A DNA stretch of 55,242 bases from positions 1 through 55,242 of the forward strand of contig SYFT01000108.1 in assembly GCA_005799825.1 (NCBI GenBank), given 5' to 3'. The DNA is from Acidobacteriota bacterium. GTDB lineage: Bacteria; Acidobacteriota; Vicinamibacteria; Vicinamibacterales; SCN-69-37. Of the stretch, positions 34,371-43,289 are shown one piece after another. Each line of letters begins with the position of its first letter. Positions within the stretch are counted from its first letter, which is position 1. The notes below the pieces were generated by a model, which saw only the letters and a list, made by a program, of their open reading frames with translations, did no database searches and was not told the DNA's origin. Both the position numbers and the translations under genes were made by a program.

Positions 34371-35114
34371 ATGCTTCTTGCGGACAAAGTTGCCTTGCTG
34401 GTCGGCGCCCGCAGGATGGGTCTGGCGCTTGCCACCGCGCTCGCGTCCCGCGGCGCTGATGTCGCCGTCACGTATCGAAGCTCCCCCGATGCCGCAGAAG
34501 TCGCGGCCGACGCAGTTCGCGCTCTTGGGCGTAAAGCGATGGTGGTGCGGTGCGATGTCACAGACGAAGCGCCCGTCGTTGAAGCCACGTTCCAGCAAGT
34601 GGCGGACGAGATGGGCCGCCTCGATGTGCTGGTGATGATGGCGTCGCGGTATGTGGAGGCCCCCTTCGACGAACTCGATACCTGGGAAATCGAGCGGACG
34701 CTTGGCGTCGACATGCGCGGGACTTTCGTCTGTATGCACGCCGCCATTCCGCACATGCGACGCGCCGGCGGCGGGCGCATCATTAATTTCACCGATTGGA
34801 CCGCGGCCAGCGGACGGCCCCGCTATCGTGGTTACACGGGCTACTACGTGGCCAAGGCCGGAGTGAAGGCGCTGACGGAAGCGTTCGCACTGGAACTGGC
34901 AGGGGACCGTATTCTGGTCAACGCCATCGCGCCAGGACCCGTGCTGCCGCCAGAGGACTTTTCCGCAGATCAGCGCTCCGGGGTTGAGGCAGCTACGCCG
35001 CTGGGCCGGTGGGGCGGGACCGACGAAGTGGCCAAAGCCGTGCTCGCGCTCATCGATTCAGACTTCACGACGGGTGAAACGATTCGCGTCGATGGCGGTC
35101 GTCACCTGCGCTAA
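34371..35114 (+). CDS. Short-chain dehydrogenase/reductase
   Basis: A 247-residue classical-type SDR. The cofactor loop is LVGARRMGLALATALASRGA, a variant of TGxxxGxG with the usual Thr replaced. CDVTDEAPVVEATF near 62 and LDVLVMMASRY near 82 (in place of the NAG motif) follow. The catalytic Tyr-Lys pair is in TGYYVAKAGVKAL near 153-164, and INFTDWTA holds the region where the catalytic Ser normally sits, here Thr. The end FTTGETIRVDGGRHLR is typical. NAD(P) reductase activity is likely; pteridine-reductase-like and acyl-carrier reductase roles are possible. The changed Ser/Asn sites make activity less certain than usual. Confidence 0.85.
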   Translation: MLLADKVALLVGARRMGLALATALASRGADVAVTYRSSPDAAEVAADAVRALGRKAMVVRCDVTDEAPVVEATFQQVADEMGRLDVLVMMASRYVEAPFDELDTWEIERTLGVDMRGTFVCMHAAIPHMRRAGGGRIINFTDWTAASGRPRYRGYTGYYVAKAGVKALTEAFALELAGDRILVNAIAPGPVLPPEDFSADQRSGVEAATPLGRWGGTDEVAKAVLALIDSDFTTGETIRVDGGRHLR

Positions 35115-35142
35115 CATCCAGCCCAAGTGAGCTATGTAACCC

Positions 35143-35729
35143 ATGACTCATTACCCTCGTTTTGTTGTATCCGCCCTCGTTTGTGTGGCCGCTCTGGCTG
35201 TGGACGCGCCCGTGTCCGCTCAGGACAGGGACAAAGACAAGATTGAAAAGGTCCACGCTGTACGGCACGCTCGCGGTGAATGAATCCACCGATGAAGCGC
35301 TGGGGGTGGTTGCGCAGGTATTCGCTCGAGTCGCCCTCAGCTCTCATTCGGATCTACGCCCAGGAGTCCAACGACTTTGTGGTGGTTGAGCGGGGCCAGG
35401 GGATGCAGAACCTCCAGCAGGAGCGTGCGCTGGGTGCATCGGGCGAACTGCAGTCGGGCTCAAACATGGGCAAGGGCCAGATGGTGGTGGCCGCGCTCGG
35501 CGACGGCGAGGCGCCCACCGCCGGTTTGGGCTTCAACGAAGGCGACGTCGCCCACTCGAAGATCGACGGCGTGACATTGATGGCCACGGCGAGCGACACA
35601 TCCAAGGTGATCGCTGCGCTGAAGAAGAGCGACGACCTTGTCGTGAGGGGCAGCGCCGCCGGCGGCTATATCAAGGTGCTGGGTTCGATGAGCGAAGGCT
35701 TTGTCAAAGCGGTGCTGGTGGCGAAGTGA
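35143..35729 (+). pseudogene. Frameshifted secreted protein of unknown function
   Basis: ATG 35143 encodes a signal peptide (PRFVVSALVCVAALAVDAPV, then SAQDRDKDKIEK). At about 35255 the coding signal moves to another frame (STLYGTLAVNESTDEALGVV), and at about 35325-35340 to the third frame (SALIRIYAQESNDFVVVERG, then GKGQMVVAALGDG), ending at 35729. Read together the pieces give one plausible secreted protein of about 190 residues; separately each is broken. Two indels within 90 bases suggest a decaying gene, though assembly errors would look the same. I do not recognise the family. It is convergent with the aminotransferase gene, 12 bases apart. Confidence 0.65.
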
Positions 35730-35741
35730 GGTAACGCACCC

Positions 35742-36920
35742 TTAGAGGTGCGCTTCCATCGACTCGAGCGCGCCGTCCAGTTCCTTGCGGTCGCGCGCGA
35801 AGCACAGCCGGATGTGGCCTTCGCCGCGTGATCCGAAGTCCACGCCGGGTACACACCCGATCCGCGCCTTCTTGATCAGGAACTCAGTCATTGCCCACGA
35901 CAAGGACTCGGGCGCGTTCGGCAGCGGCGACTTCCACGCGGGATCGATCTTCACAAACGCGTAGAACGCACCCACCGGTGGAGCGCCGCTAAGAATGCCC
36001 TTGGACGCCTTGGGCAACTTCTCGTAGAACAGGTCGCGCCGCGCGCCCAGTTCGATCTTGAAATCGTCGACCACTTGCCGCGGACCCTGCAACGCACCCA
36101 CCGCGCCATACTGAATCAACGAAGACACATTCGACGTCGTCAACGATACGATCTTCCGGGCGCGTTCGTTGATCTTCTTATCCTTGATGGCGAGGTAACC
36201 GAGGCGAAGGCCGGTTATCGCATAGGTCTTGCTGAGCGTGTAGAGCGGGATGGTGCGCTCGTAGAGGCCCGGCCATGACGCGATGCTGAAATGTTCGTGA
36301 TCGTCGAACACGAAGTCTTCATACGCCTCGTCTGAGAAGACCCAGAGGTTGCGCTCCATGACCAGCGCGGCGAGTTGGTCCACGTCGTCGCGAGTCATCA
36401 CACCGCCGGTGGGGTTGCTGGGCGTGTTGATGAGGAGGGCCTTGGTCTTCGGCGTGATGAGCCGCGCCAGTTCGTCCATGTCGGGACGCCAGCCGAGCGA
36501 CTCGTAAACAGGAAACGGCACGGGCACGGCCTGCGCGGCCAGAATGTTGCTCACGGTCGGCGGCCAGCAGGGATCGGGCACCAGCACCTCGTCGCCCGGC
36601 TCGAGCAACGCAAGACACGCGATGTACTGGCCATGAATGCCGCCGTTGGTGACCATCACCTCGTCCGCGCCACCAATCGGAATACCGTTTCTGGTGCGCA
36701 TCTTCTCTACCAGAAGGTCGAGCAACGGCGGAATACCTGTGGTTTGGACGTAGTGCGTGCGGTTTTCGGCGATCCCACGGCGAAGCGCTTCTTTGACGGC
36801 CTCAGGGGCGTCGAAGCTGACGTCGCCCTGGTCGAGGCGGAACGGCCCGTCGACCGAATACATCATGTCGCGAATGCGGATAATTCCAGAGAAGGGCACG
36901 GAGTCCAGGAACTGAGCCAT
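35742..36920 (-). CDS. Class I/II aminotransferase (aspartate aminotransferase family)
   Basis: A 392-residue fold-type I PLP enzyme. Signatures: FRLDQGDVSFDAPEAVKEAL near 27-46, VTNGGIHGQYIACLALLEPG near 92, NTPSNPTGGVMTRDD near 164, FSDEAYEDFVFDD near 195 and the PLP Lys in YTLSKTYAITGLRLGY near 229. The last Arg for carboxylate binding is in HIRLCFAR. Substrate choice within the family cannot be read from sequence. ATG 36920 was chosen over the longer frame, which would overlap the divergent nitroreductase gene. It is the third aminotransferase-type gene in 6 kb. Confidence 0.87.
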   Translation of the reverse strand: MAQFLDSVPFSGIIRIRDMMYSVDGPFRLDQGDVSFDAPEAVKEALRRGIAENRTHYVQTTGIPPLLDLLVEKMRTRNGIPIGGADEVMVTNGGIHGQYIACLALLEPGDEVLVPDPCWPPTVSNILAAQAVPVPFPVYESLGWRPDMDELARLITPKTKALLINTPSNPTGGVMTRDDVDQLAALVMERNLWVFSDEAYEDFVFDDHEHFSIASWPGLYERTIPLYTLSKTYAITGLRLGYLAIKDKKINERARKIVSLTTSNVSSLIQYGAVGALQGPRQVVDDFKIELGARRDLFYEKLPKASKGILSGAPPVGAFYAFVKIDPAWKSPLPNAPESLSWAMTEFLIKKARIGCVPGVDFGSRGEGHIRLCFARDRKELDGALESMEAHL

Positions 36921-36960
36921 TCCTGAGATGATACTGAAAGCGCGACCCCCGAACATATCA

Positions 36961-37596
36961 ATGACACATCCTAAGCACGCCGACGCCGACCATGAAGTGC
37001 TGGCTCTTATCCGCGAGCGCTGGAGCCCGCGGGCGTTTGATGCCGCTCGTCCGGTCTCGATGGACGAGCTGTGGCGCCTGTTCGAGGCTGCGCGCTGGGC
37101 GCCCTCCTCGCGCAACGAACAGCCATGGCGCTTTGTCGTCACGCACCGACAGCAATCGCCGGAGTCCTATCAGGCGCTGTTCAGCGCCCTGGACGCCAGC
37201 AATCAGGCGTGGGCCGGCACGGCACCAGTGTTGATTTTGGCAGTCGTGCAGATGACAGTGGAGCAGACGGGCGAAGTCAACCGGAGTGCATACTACGACA
37301 CCGGCCAGGCCGTCGCCTTACTGACGCTGCAGGCCCAGTCGCAAGGGCTGGCCATCCGGCAAATGGGAGGTTTCAGTCACGCCATCGCACGGGAGGTGTG
37401 CCAGGTGCCCGACGGCTTCGAGCCGGCCGTGGTAGTGGCAGTCGGCCACCCCGGTTCACCAGAGGCCCTGGTGAGCGAAAAATACCGTGCCGCTGAGCTC
37501 GCTCCGCGCCGCCGCCGCTGCGCCGCCGACTCCGTGTTTGATGGCGTCTGGGGCAGGACTCTTCCGGGAACTGTCACACGAGTCGAGAAGGAATGA
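36961..37596 (+). CDS. Nitroreductase-family FMN oxidoreductase
   Basis: A 211-residue flavoprotein. RWSPRAFDAARPVS near 16-29, the FMN-phosphate-binding ARWAPSSRNEQPWRFVV near 42-58, and the AVGHPG end motif near 160 are typical of NfsA/NfsB-like and FMN reductase proteins. Such enzymes reduce nitro groups, quinones or flavins with NAD(P)H. Its natural substrate is unknown. The gene is divergent from the aminotransferase with 40 bases between starts. Its TGA stop is part of a dispersed palindrome. Confidence 0.9.
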   Translation: MTHPKHADADHEVLALIRERWSPRAFDAARPVSMDELWRLFEAARWAPSSRNEQPWRFVVTHRQQSPESYQALFSALDASNQAWAGTAPVLILAVVQMTVEQTGEVNRSAYYDTGQAVALLTLQAQSQGLAIRQMGGFSHAIAREVCQVPDGFEPAVVVAVGHPGSPEALVSEKYRAAELAPRRRRCAADSVFDGVWGRTLPGTVTRVEKE

Positions 37597-37640
37597 AGGG
37601 GCTCCCTGCCCTTGAAGATCCTTCAGGCCTTCATGCCTCG
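37592..37640. repeat. Dispersed palindrome, second family (copy 3)
   Basis: ATGAAGG (37593-37599) pairs with CCTTCAT (37628-37634); inside are GATCCTTCAGG and a CCCTGCCCTTGAAG stretch, and GCCTCGTA follows. The nitroreductase stop TGA (37594-37596) is within the left arm, as in copy 1. The copies differ in the loop but share arms and tail. Confidence 0.6.
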
Positions 37641-37649
37641 TAAAGATAA

Positions 37650-38495
37650 CTAGACCAGCGCCAGGATGCGCTCCAGCGTCTGCCGCGTGCCTTGCGTCGG
37701 CAGGTTCGATAGATACAGGTGGCGCACGCCGGCGCGGCGGAGTTCTCGAATCGATCGGGCGCAAATGTTTTCCGGACTCTCGCCCGCCGCGAACTCGGCC
37801 GTCAGGGCCTCGGCTGGCACCGTCAGGAACTGCTTGAGCGTCGCCAGCGTTTTCGGGTTCGCGCTGCGGTAATAGAACACTCCGAAGATTCCCGGCGTCG
37901 TGACGCCGGCCGCCTGCCGAGCCGTCAGGAAGCTTTCCACCTTGGGCAGGTCGTGGTGCGAAACCACCTGCGTCAGAAAGAACTCCGCAGAGAACCGCGC
38001 ATCACGGAGGTAGCCCACCTGCAATTCGGACCTCTGATGAGGGTTAGCCCATCCGCCCAAGGCCAAATCGGGAACGTGGCGGCGAACATCTTCGCGCAAC
38101 TGCCACGCGTGCTCCACACACCGGGGTGGCCCCACCGACTTATCCCCGCCCAGCACCACCATCGTCGAGAACCCCTGATGCAGCGCGCTCTCGGCGTACG
38201 AGAGGCAATACTCGCGCGTGTGTTTGGTGGTCAGAAACGGGATGACGTGGCTGCGCGGCACGTCGGTGCCCAGGTTGATGACCAGATGCCGAAGGTTGTT
38301 CTCTTCCTTGGCGCCAACGGCGCTGTCGGTCAGGAATACGAACATTCCGTCGCGCACAAGGCCGCGGACGGCGTGGTAGGTGTCAATCCATGCATCCATG
38401 CCCGCCACTGAATCCAGTTCAGCCCGGGGGGGACGCAATTCAATCGAGAGCACATTCGGCGTGTGCTCCAGTGCTTCAACGAGCGGATTGGTCAC
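37650..38495 (-). CDS. Methylenetetrahydrofolate reductase-like protein
   Basis: A 281-residue TIM-barrel protein with MTHFR-type features: VLSIELRPPRAEL near the start (the family Glu), VIPFLTTKHTREYCLSYAES near 95, and GFSTMVVLGGDKSVG near 119, where the GD pair is conserved among MTHFRs. It is more divergent than housekeeping MetF, and a role as methylenetetrahydrofolate reductase or as another folate- or flavin-dependent reductase is inferred. The start is GTG, 25 bases from the divergent PLP-enzyme gene. An open frame extends upstream, but it would run antisense into that gene. Confidence 0.7.
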   Translation of the reverse strand: MTNPLVEALEHTPNVLSIELRPPRAELDSVAGMDAWIDTYHAVRGLVRDGMFVFLTDSAVGAKEENNLRHLVINLGTDVPRSHVIPFLTTKHTREYCLSYAESALHQGFSTMVVLGGDKSVGPPRCVEHAWQLREDVRRHVPDLALGGWANPHQRSELQVGYLRDARFSAEFFLTQVVSHHDLPKVESFLTARQAAGVTTPGIFGVFYYRSANPKTLATLKQFLTVPAEALTAEFAAGESPENICARSIRELRRAGVRHLYLSNLPTQGTRQTLERILALV

Positions 38496-38520
38496 GGCCA
38501 GTAAGTATAGACTTGCCCTG

Positions 38521-39498
38521 GTGGCCACCGCACTCGCGTCGCTGACGTCATTGCCCCGCGTCATTCTGGCGCCCGATTCCACGCCGATCGACTCGCTCAC
38601 GAGACTGCGCGCGGCGCTCGGGCCTGCGTGCCCGTCGCTCTACATGAAGCGCGACGATCTGCTGTCGTTCGGAATGGGCGGCAACAAGGTACGCAAGCTT
38701 CAGACGGTGCTGGCTGAAGCTGCATTCGCCGGCGCAGACACACTCATCACCTGCGGCGGCCTGCAGTCCAATCACTGCCGCGCCACGGCGGCCGCGGGCG
38801 CCGCGCTTGGCCTGCGCGTGGTCCTGGTGGTCAACGGCGTCCAACAGGAACACCCCACCGGCAACGCACTCCTCGCCGAACTCTTCGGCGCCGATGTCCG
38901 TTATGCCTCATCTAGGGCCGAACGGGCCTCGATGATGGAAAGTGTTGCCGAAGAAGAAAGAGCGGCGAGCCGACGTCCGTGTGTCATTCCGCTGGGCGCG
39001 TCAACGCCGATCGGCGCGGCGGGTTTTGCCCTGGGGATTCAGGAAGTCCTCGTCGCAGGTCTTCGGCCCGACGTCATCGTGCATTCCACGTCCTCAGGTG
39101 GGACGCAGGCGGGGCTCATAGCCGGATGTGCGCTGTTCGGCCTCAAAGCGCGCATCATCGGCATCAGCGCCGATGAATCGTCTCCGGCCCTGGCTGCCGT
39201 GGTTCGCGACCTTGTCGAAGGCATGGCCGGCCGTCTTGGCGGATCGTATGCCGCCCTCGGCGCGGATCGCGACATTGTAGTGGACGATCGTTTTGTCGGC
39301 GAGGGGTACGGCATTCCGACAGAAAGCTCGCGCGAAGCGCTCATGATGGTGGCTCGGCACGAGGGGATCGTCCTCGATCCCGTGTACACGGCTAAGGCCA
39401 TGGCCGGGCTGATCGAACGTATCCGACGAGACAGCTTCTCGGCCGGCGAAACCATATTGTTCTGGCACACCGGCGGCCAGGTGGCGTTATTTGCATGA
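38521..39498 (+). CDS. D-cysteine desulfhydrase/ACC deaminase family PLP enzyme
   Basis: A 325-residue fold-type II PLP enzyme. YMKRDDLLSFGMGGNKVRKL near 40-59 holds the Schiff-base Lys, CGGLQSNHCRATAAAGAALG near 78-97 is the substrate loop, and STSSGGTQAGLIAG near 190 is the phosphate-binding loop. The family includes D-cysteine desulfhydrase, ACC deaminase and L-cysteate sulfo-lyase. QSNH is shared by the group, so exact activity is open. The start is GTG. The next gene overlaps its stop by 4 bases. Confidence 0.85.
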   Translation: MATALASLTSLPRVILAPDSTPIDSLTRLRAALGPACPSLYMKRDDLLSFGMGGNKVRKLQTVLAEAAFAGADTLITCGGLQSNHCRATAAAGAALGLRVVLVVNGVQQEHPTGNALLAELFGADVRYASSRAERASMMESVAEEERAASRRPCVIPLGASTPIGAAGFALGIQEVLVAGLRPDVIVHSTSSGGTQAGLIAGCALFGLKARIIGISADESSPALAAVVRDLVEGMAGRLGGSYAALGADRDIVVDDRFVGEGYGIPTESSREALMMVARHEGIVLDPVYTAKAMAGLIERIRRDSFSAGETILFWHTGGQVALFA

Positions 39499-40850
39499 CC
39501 CTGACATTTCTCGGTGCAGCGCGAACGGTTACAGGATCCAAGTACCTGCTGGAGGTGGGCAGTACGCGGGTGCTCGTGGACTGCGGGATGTTTCAGGGCC
39601 TCAAGGCGCTGCGCGAGCGCAACTGGGAGCCGTTTCCCGTGTCGCCGTCGTCGATCAACGTCGTGGTGCTGACCCACGCGCACTTGGATCACTGCGGGTT
39701 GCTGCCGCGACTGGTGGCGCAGGGGTTCACCGGCCGGGTGTTCTGTACGGGTGGCACCGCCGAACTCGCAAAGATCGTGATGTCGGACGCCGCTCACCTG
39801 CAGGAAGAAGACGCGGAGCGCGCCAACCGCAAGAGCTACACCAAACACAAACCCGCGCTAGCGCTGTTTACAGAGAACGACGCGGCTCGGGCGGTACTGC
39901 AGCTTCAACCTGTTGGCTACGATCGACCCGTGCCCATCGCTCCAGGCCTTGAGTTGGAGTTCCTGAACGCCGGGCACCTCCTCGGGTCAGCCTACGCTCG
40001 CATTACGGTGGCCGCTGAAGGCAAAACTATTCTGTTTGGCGGCGACCTGGGCCGCTACGGTCGTCCCGTGTTGCCGGACCCCGTGCCGCCGCCCGATGCG
40101 GACGTCGTGCTCGTTGAGTCCACCTACGGCAACAAGGTGCACGAAGCGGATGACGATGGGAAGCACTTGGCGAGGATTGTGAATGAGACAGTGAAGCGCC
40201 GAGGGAAGATCGTGATTCCGGCGTTTGCGCTTGGGCGGGTCGAAGAATTGTTGTACTGGGTGCGGCACCTTGAAGAGCGCAAGGCCATTCCCGAGTTGCC
40301 GGTGTATGTGGACAGCCCGATGGCCGTCGAAGTGCTGGCTGAATACCGCGATCGGATGCACGAACTCGATGCGGGGCTGCGGACTTTCCTGACAGCACGC
40401 CTGCATGTGATTGCGTCGATCCCTGAGTCGCGCAAGGTCCAGGACGACCCGCATCCGGCCATCGTGATTTCGTCCAGCGGCATGGCCACGGGTGGTCGCG
40501 TATTGCATCACCTGAAGCGAGTGCTGCCCGAGGCCCGCAATACCGTGTTGTTCGCCGGGTATCAGTCGGAAGGGACGCGCGGACGGCAGCTCAAGGACGG
40601 CGCCCAGACCACGCGTATCCACGGCGAAGAAATAGTCGTGAAGGCGCGCATCGAATCACTCGCCTCCGTGTCCGCGCATGCCGACAGCAATGAAACAATG
40701 CGCTGGCTCAAGAGTTTCAAACGCGCGCCGTCTACGCTGTGCCTGGTCCATGGCGAAACCGGGCCGATGGACACGCTGAAAGCGCGCGTGGAGCGCGAGC
40801 TGAAGTGGAACGTCAAGACCCCTGGTCACCGAGAGAAGATCGACATCTGA
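39495..40850 (+). CDS. Metallo-beta-lactamase/beta-CASP RNA-processing nuclease family
   Basis: A 451-residue protein. The metallo-beta-lactamase part has TVTGSKYLLEV near 12, the zinc motif THAHLDHCGLLPRL near 60-73, GHLLGSAYARITV near 162 and GGDLGRYGRPV near 183. The beta-CASP part has STYGNK near 215, SPMAVEVLAEYRDRM near 275, ISSSGMATGGRVLHHL near 330 and GYQSEGTRGRQL near 356. The final motif VSAHADSNE holds the last His ligand. This is the CPSF73/YSH1-like bacterial group; most act as RNA endo- or exonucleases. ATGA overlaps the PLP gene before it, and TGATG overlaps the peptidase gene after it. Confidence 0.92.
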   Translation: MTLTFLGAARTVTGSKYLLEVGSTRVLVDCGMFQGLKALRERNWEPFPVSPSSINVVVLTHAHLDHCGLLPRLVAQGFTGRVFCTGGTAELAKIVMSDAAHLQEEDAERANRKSYTKHKPALALFTENDAARAVLQLQPVGYDRPVPIAPGLELEFLNAGHLLGSAYARITVAAEGKTILFGGDLGRYGRPVLPDPVPPPDADVVLVESTYGNKVHEADDDGKHLARIVNETVKRRGKIVIPAFALGRVEELLYWVRHLEERKAIPELPVYVDSPMAVEVLAEYRDRMHELDAGLRTFLTARLHVIASIPESRKVQDDPHPAIVISSSGMATGGRVLHHLKRVLPEARNTVLFAGYQSEGTRGRQLKDGAQTTRIHGEEIVVKARIESLASVSAHADSNETMRWLKSFKRAPSTLCLVHGETGPMDTLKARVERELKWNVKTPGHREKIDI

Positions 40851-42775
40851 TGGACCGACCATACCTGCTTGAACAAATCGACGAAGCCGCCGTGGTGCAG
40901 TTGTATGCCGATGGCTTCGAGGCACTCCCGACCGACCAGAAGATCCTGATCTGGCACTTGTCCCAGGCGGCGCTGGCCGGCCGCGACATCTATTACGACC
41001 AGCGGTATCGCCACAACCTGGAGATGCGTGCCGTTCTCGAGGGCATCGTGCGGGCCGCAAATCAAGACGCGCTGGGGGCGAGCCCGCGTGACGTGATCGA
41101 CGAGATTCGCCGCTATACCAAGCTGTTCTGGATCAACTGTGGTCCCTACAACAACCTGACAGCGCGCAAGTGTGTGATCAGGTGTTCGTTCGAGGAACTG
41201 TCGGCTGCCGCAGCCGAGGCGAGGAAAGCCGGGACACTTGCGCTCGACGCCACTGCGCTGGCGGACACGCTGGCACGGCTCCGTCCGGCGTTCTTTGACG
41301 CGACGCATGAGCCACTTGTGACCAACAAGACACCTGGCGAGGGGCGCGACATCCTGGAAGACAGCGCGAACAATCTGTACCTCGGCGTCACCATGGCCGA
41401 CGTGGTCGGGCTAGACGAACGTTACGGCCTGAACTCCCGCGTGGTGAAGACCAGAGACGGGCGGCTGGAAGAGGAGGTCTATCGCGTCGGTGGCAAATAC
41501 GGTGCGCACATCGAAGCCATCTGCCGGCACCTGACGGCTGCGCTGCCGTACGCCACGCCCGCCATGCGCAAGGCCCTTGAGGCGCTGATCACGTTTTACC
41601 ACTCGGGTGAGGACAACGATCGTGTGGCGTACGACATCGCGTGGGTGGAAGACAAAGACTCGCCGGTCGATACCATCAACGGCTTCATCGAGAACTACAT
41701 GGACGCGCGGGGCGTGAAGGGCGCGTGGGAAGCCCTCGTGTTCTACGTCAATCCTGGCAAGACCGCCGGCATCCAGCGGCTGGCCGAATCGGCGCAGTGG
41801 TTCGAGGATCGCATGCCGTGGGACGCGAAGTGGCGACGTACCAGCGTGAAGGGTGTGACGGCACGCGCGATTGATGTCGTGATGGAGACCGGTGACTCCG
41901 GCCCGGTCACTCCGATCGGGATCAATCTGCCGAACGATCAATTGATTCGCGAACAGCACGGCAGCAAGTCCGTGACCATCGCTAACGTGTCTGAGGCCTA
42001 CGACAAGTCACAGCCCAAGGCCTATCGCGAGGAGTTCTGCTGGTCGCCGGAGGAAGCGGTGCGGGCTGAGAAGTGGGGATCACTGGCCAGTGAAGTCACC
42101 ACGGGCATTCACGAAGTACTAGGACATGGGAGCGGCGTGGTTGAGGCCCATCTTGAGGGACGGCCGGAGCTGGCGATCAAGGAACAGTACGCAGCGCTCG
42201 AAGAGACACGCGCCGACCTGGTGGGCTTGTATTTCGTGGGCGAGCCGAGGATCGCCGACCTTGGGATGTTGCCCGCCGACCACCAGGCTGAGATCGTGCT
42301 CGCCGAGTACGAGGCGTACGCGCGTAATGCCCTGGTCCAACTGCGACGAGTCCGTGAGGGCACGCAGATCGAGGAAGACCACATGCGCAACCGCCAGGCG
42401 ATTGTGCACTGGCTCATGGCGCATACATCGTCGATCGAAGTGCGCAAACGCGAGGGCAAGACCTACTACGTGATGGTGGACGTCAAGGCGTTCCACGATG
42501 GCGTTGGGCAGTTGCTCGCTGAGGTGCAGCGCATCAAGTCCACCGGAGATTACCCGGCCGCGAAAGCGCTCTTTGAAACACACGGCATTCATTTTGACCC
42601 AACCCTGCGCGACGAGGTGGTGGGGCGTGTGGATCGGCTGAAACTGCCGTCGTATACCGGCTTTGTGCAACCCGAACTCGCGCCAGTCCGAAATGCCGCA
42701 GGCGAGGTTGTTGATGTGGCGATCTCGTATCCCCTGAGCCTGGAGAAGCAGATGTTGGGATGGAGTGCGCGATGA
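40850..42775 (+). CDS. Dipeptidyl-peptidase III family (M49) metallopeptidase
   Basis: A 641-residue protein with the diagnostic zinc motif HEVLGH (HExxxH form of M49) at about 420-425 and the second motif EETRADLVGLYF at about 450-461. These enzymes remove dipeptides from the N-terminus of short peptides, usually in the cytosol; no signal peptide is seen. NSRVVKTRDG and EVYRVGGKYG near 192-212 are also family features. The start at 40850 shares one base with the previous stop; the longer frame from 40739 overlaps the nuclease gene and is rejected. An M28 peptidase gene, now broken, overlaps its stop by ATGA. Confidence 0.93.
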   Translation: MDRPYLLEQIDEAAVVQLYADGFEALPTDQKILIWHLSQAALAGRDIYYDQRYRHNLEMRAVLEGIVRAANQDALGASPRDVIDEIRRYTKLFWINCGPYNNLTARKCVIRCSFEELSAAAAEARKAGTLALDATALADTLARLRPAFFDATHEPLVTNKTPGEGRDILEDSANNLYLGVTMADVVGLDERYGLNSRVVKTRDGRLEEEVYRVGGKYGAHIEAICRHLTAALPYATPAMRKALEALITFYHSGEDNDRVAYDIAWVEDKDSPVDTINGFIENYMDARGVKGAWEALVFYVNPGKTAGIQRLAESAQWFEDRMPWDAKWRRTSVKGVTARAIDVVMETGDSGPVTPIGINLPNDQLIREQHGSKSVTIANVSEAYDKSQPKAYREEFCWSPEEAVRAEKWGSLASEVTTGIHEVLGHGSGVVEAHLEGRPELAIKEQYAALEETRADLVGLYFVGEPRIADLGMLPADHQAEIVLAEYEAYARNALVQLRRVREGTQIEEDHMRNRQAIVHWLMAHTSSIEVRKREGKTYYVMVDVKAFHDGVGQLLAEVQRIKSTGDYPAAKALFETHGIHFDPTLRDEVVGRVDRLKLPSYTGFVQPELAPVRNAAGEVVDVAISYPLSLEKQMLGWSAR

Positions 42776-43281
42776 CACGTTCGTTGTGGTGCTGGGGCGC
42801 TGTGGTGCTGGGGTGCTGCACGGCGGCGGCTTTGAGCGGGCCGTGTGCGAACAGATCGCGAAGAAATCGACATGGGTCGTGAAGACGAACCCCTACGAAG
42901 GCAGAAGCGACCACACGGTGTTTGGCCCTGCGGGTGTGCCCTCGCTCTTGAACTGGCACTTCACCGATCGCTACTACCATTCGAGTGTTGACACACCCGA
43001 CAAGACCAGCCCGCAGGAAATGCGCAACGTCGGCCTGGGTCCTCGCGTCCGCTGATGAGGCCATGTCGCTGCAGGTGGCCGAGCTTGTCGCGGCCGCCGG
43101 ACGCGCCCGCGTGGCCGTCGAGCTCCGCGATGGACCGAAGATGGCAGACCATGCCCCGGCACTTGCCGCGTGGCGCAGGTGGTCGGCCGAGGCGGTGCGC
43201 AGCGTCATGCGCCTGGTGACAGTGCCGGTGTCGCCGTCCCTGACGGCACGCCTCGAAGCCCTCGCGACGACGCTCCAATAG
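42772..43281 (+). pseudogene. Truncated, frameshifted M28-family peptidase
   Basis: ATG 42772 overlaps the M49 stop and opens a signal-peptide-like sequence (TRSLWCWGAVVLGCCTAAAL), but the frame ends 37 codons later. The next frame holds the C-terminal part of an M28 peptidase: RSDHTVFGPAGVPSLLNWHF then RYYHSSVDTPDKTSPQEMRN, including the last zinc His. Near 43036 another shift leads to a C-terminal helix region (DEAMSLQVAELVAAAG) ending at 43281. The metal-binding core that should precede SDH is missing. An internal deletion joining the leader to the tail, plus a frameshift, is the simplest reading. Confidence 0.75.
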
Positions 43282-43289
43282 CGCGCGAG

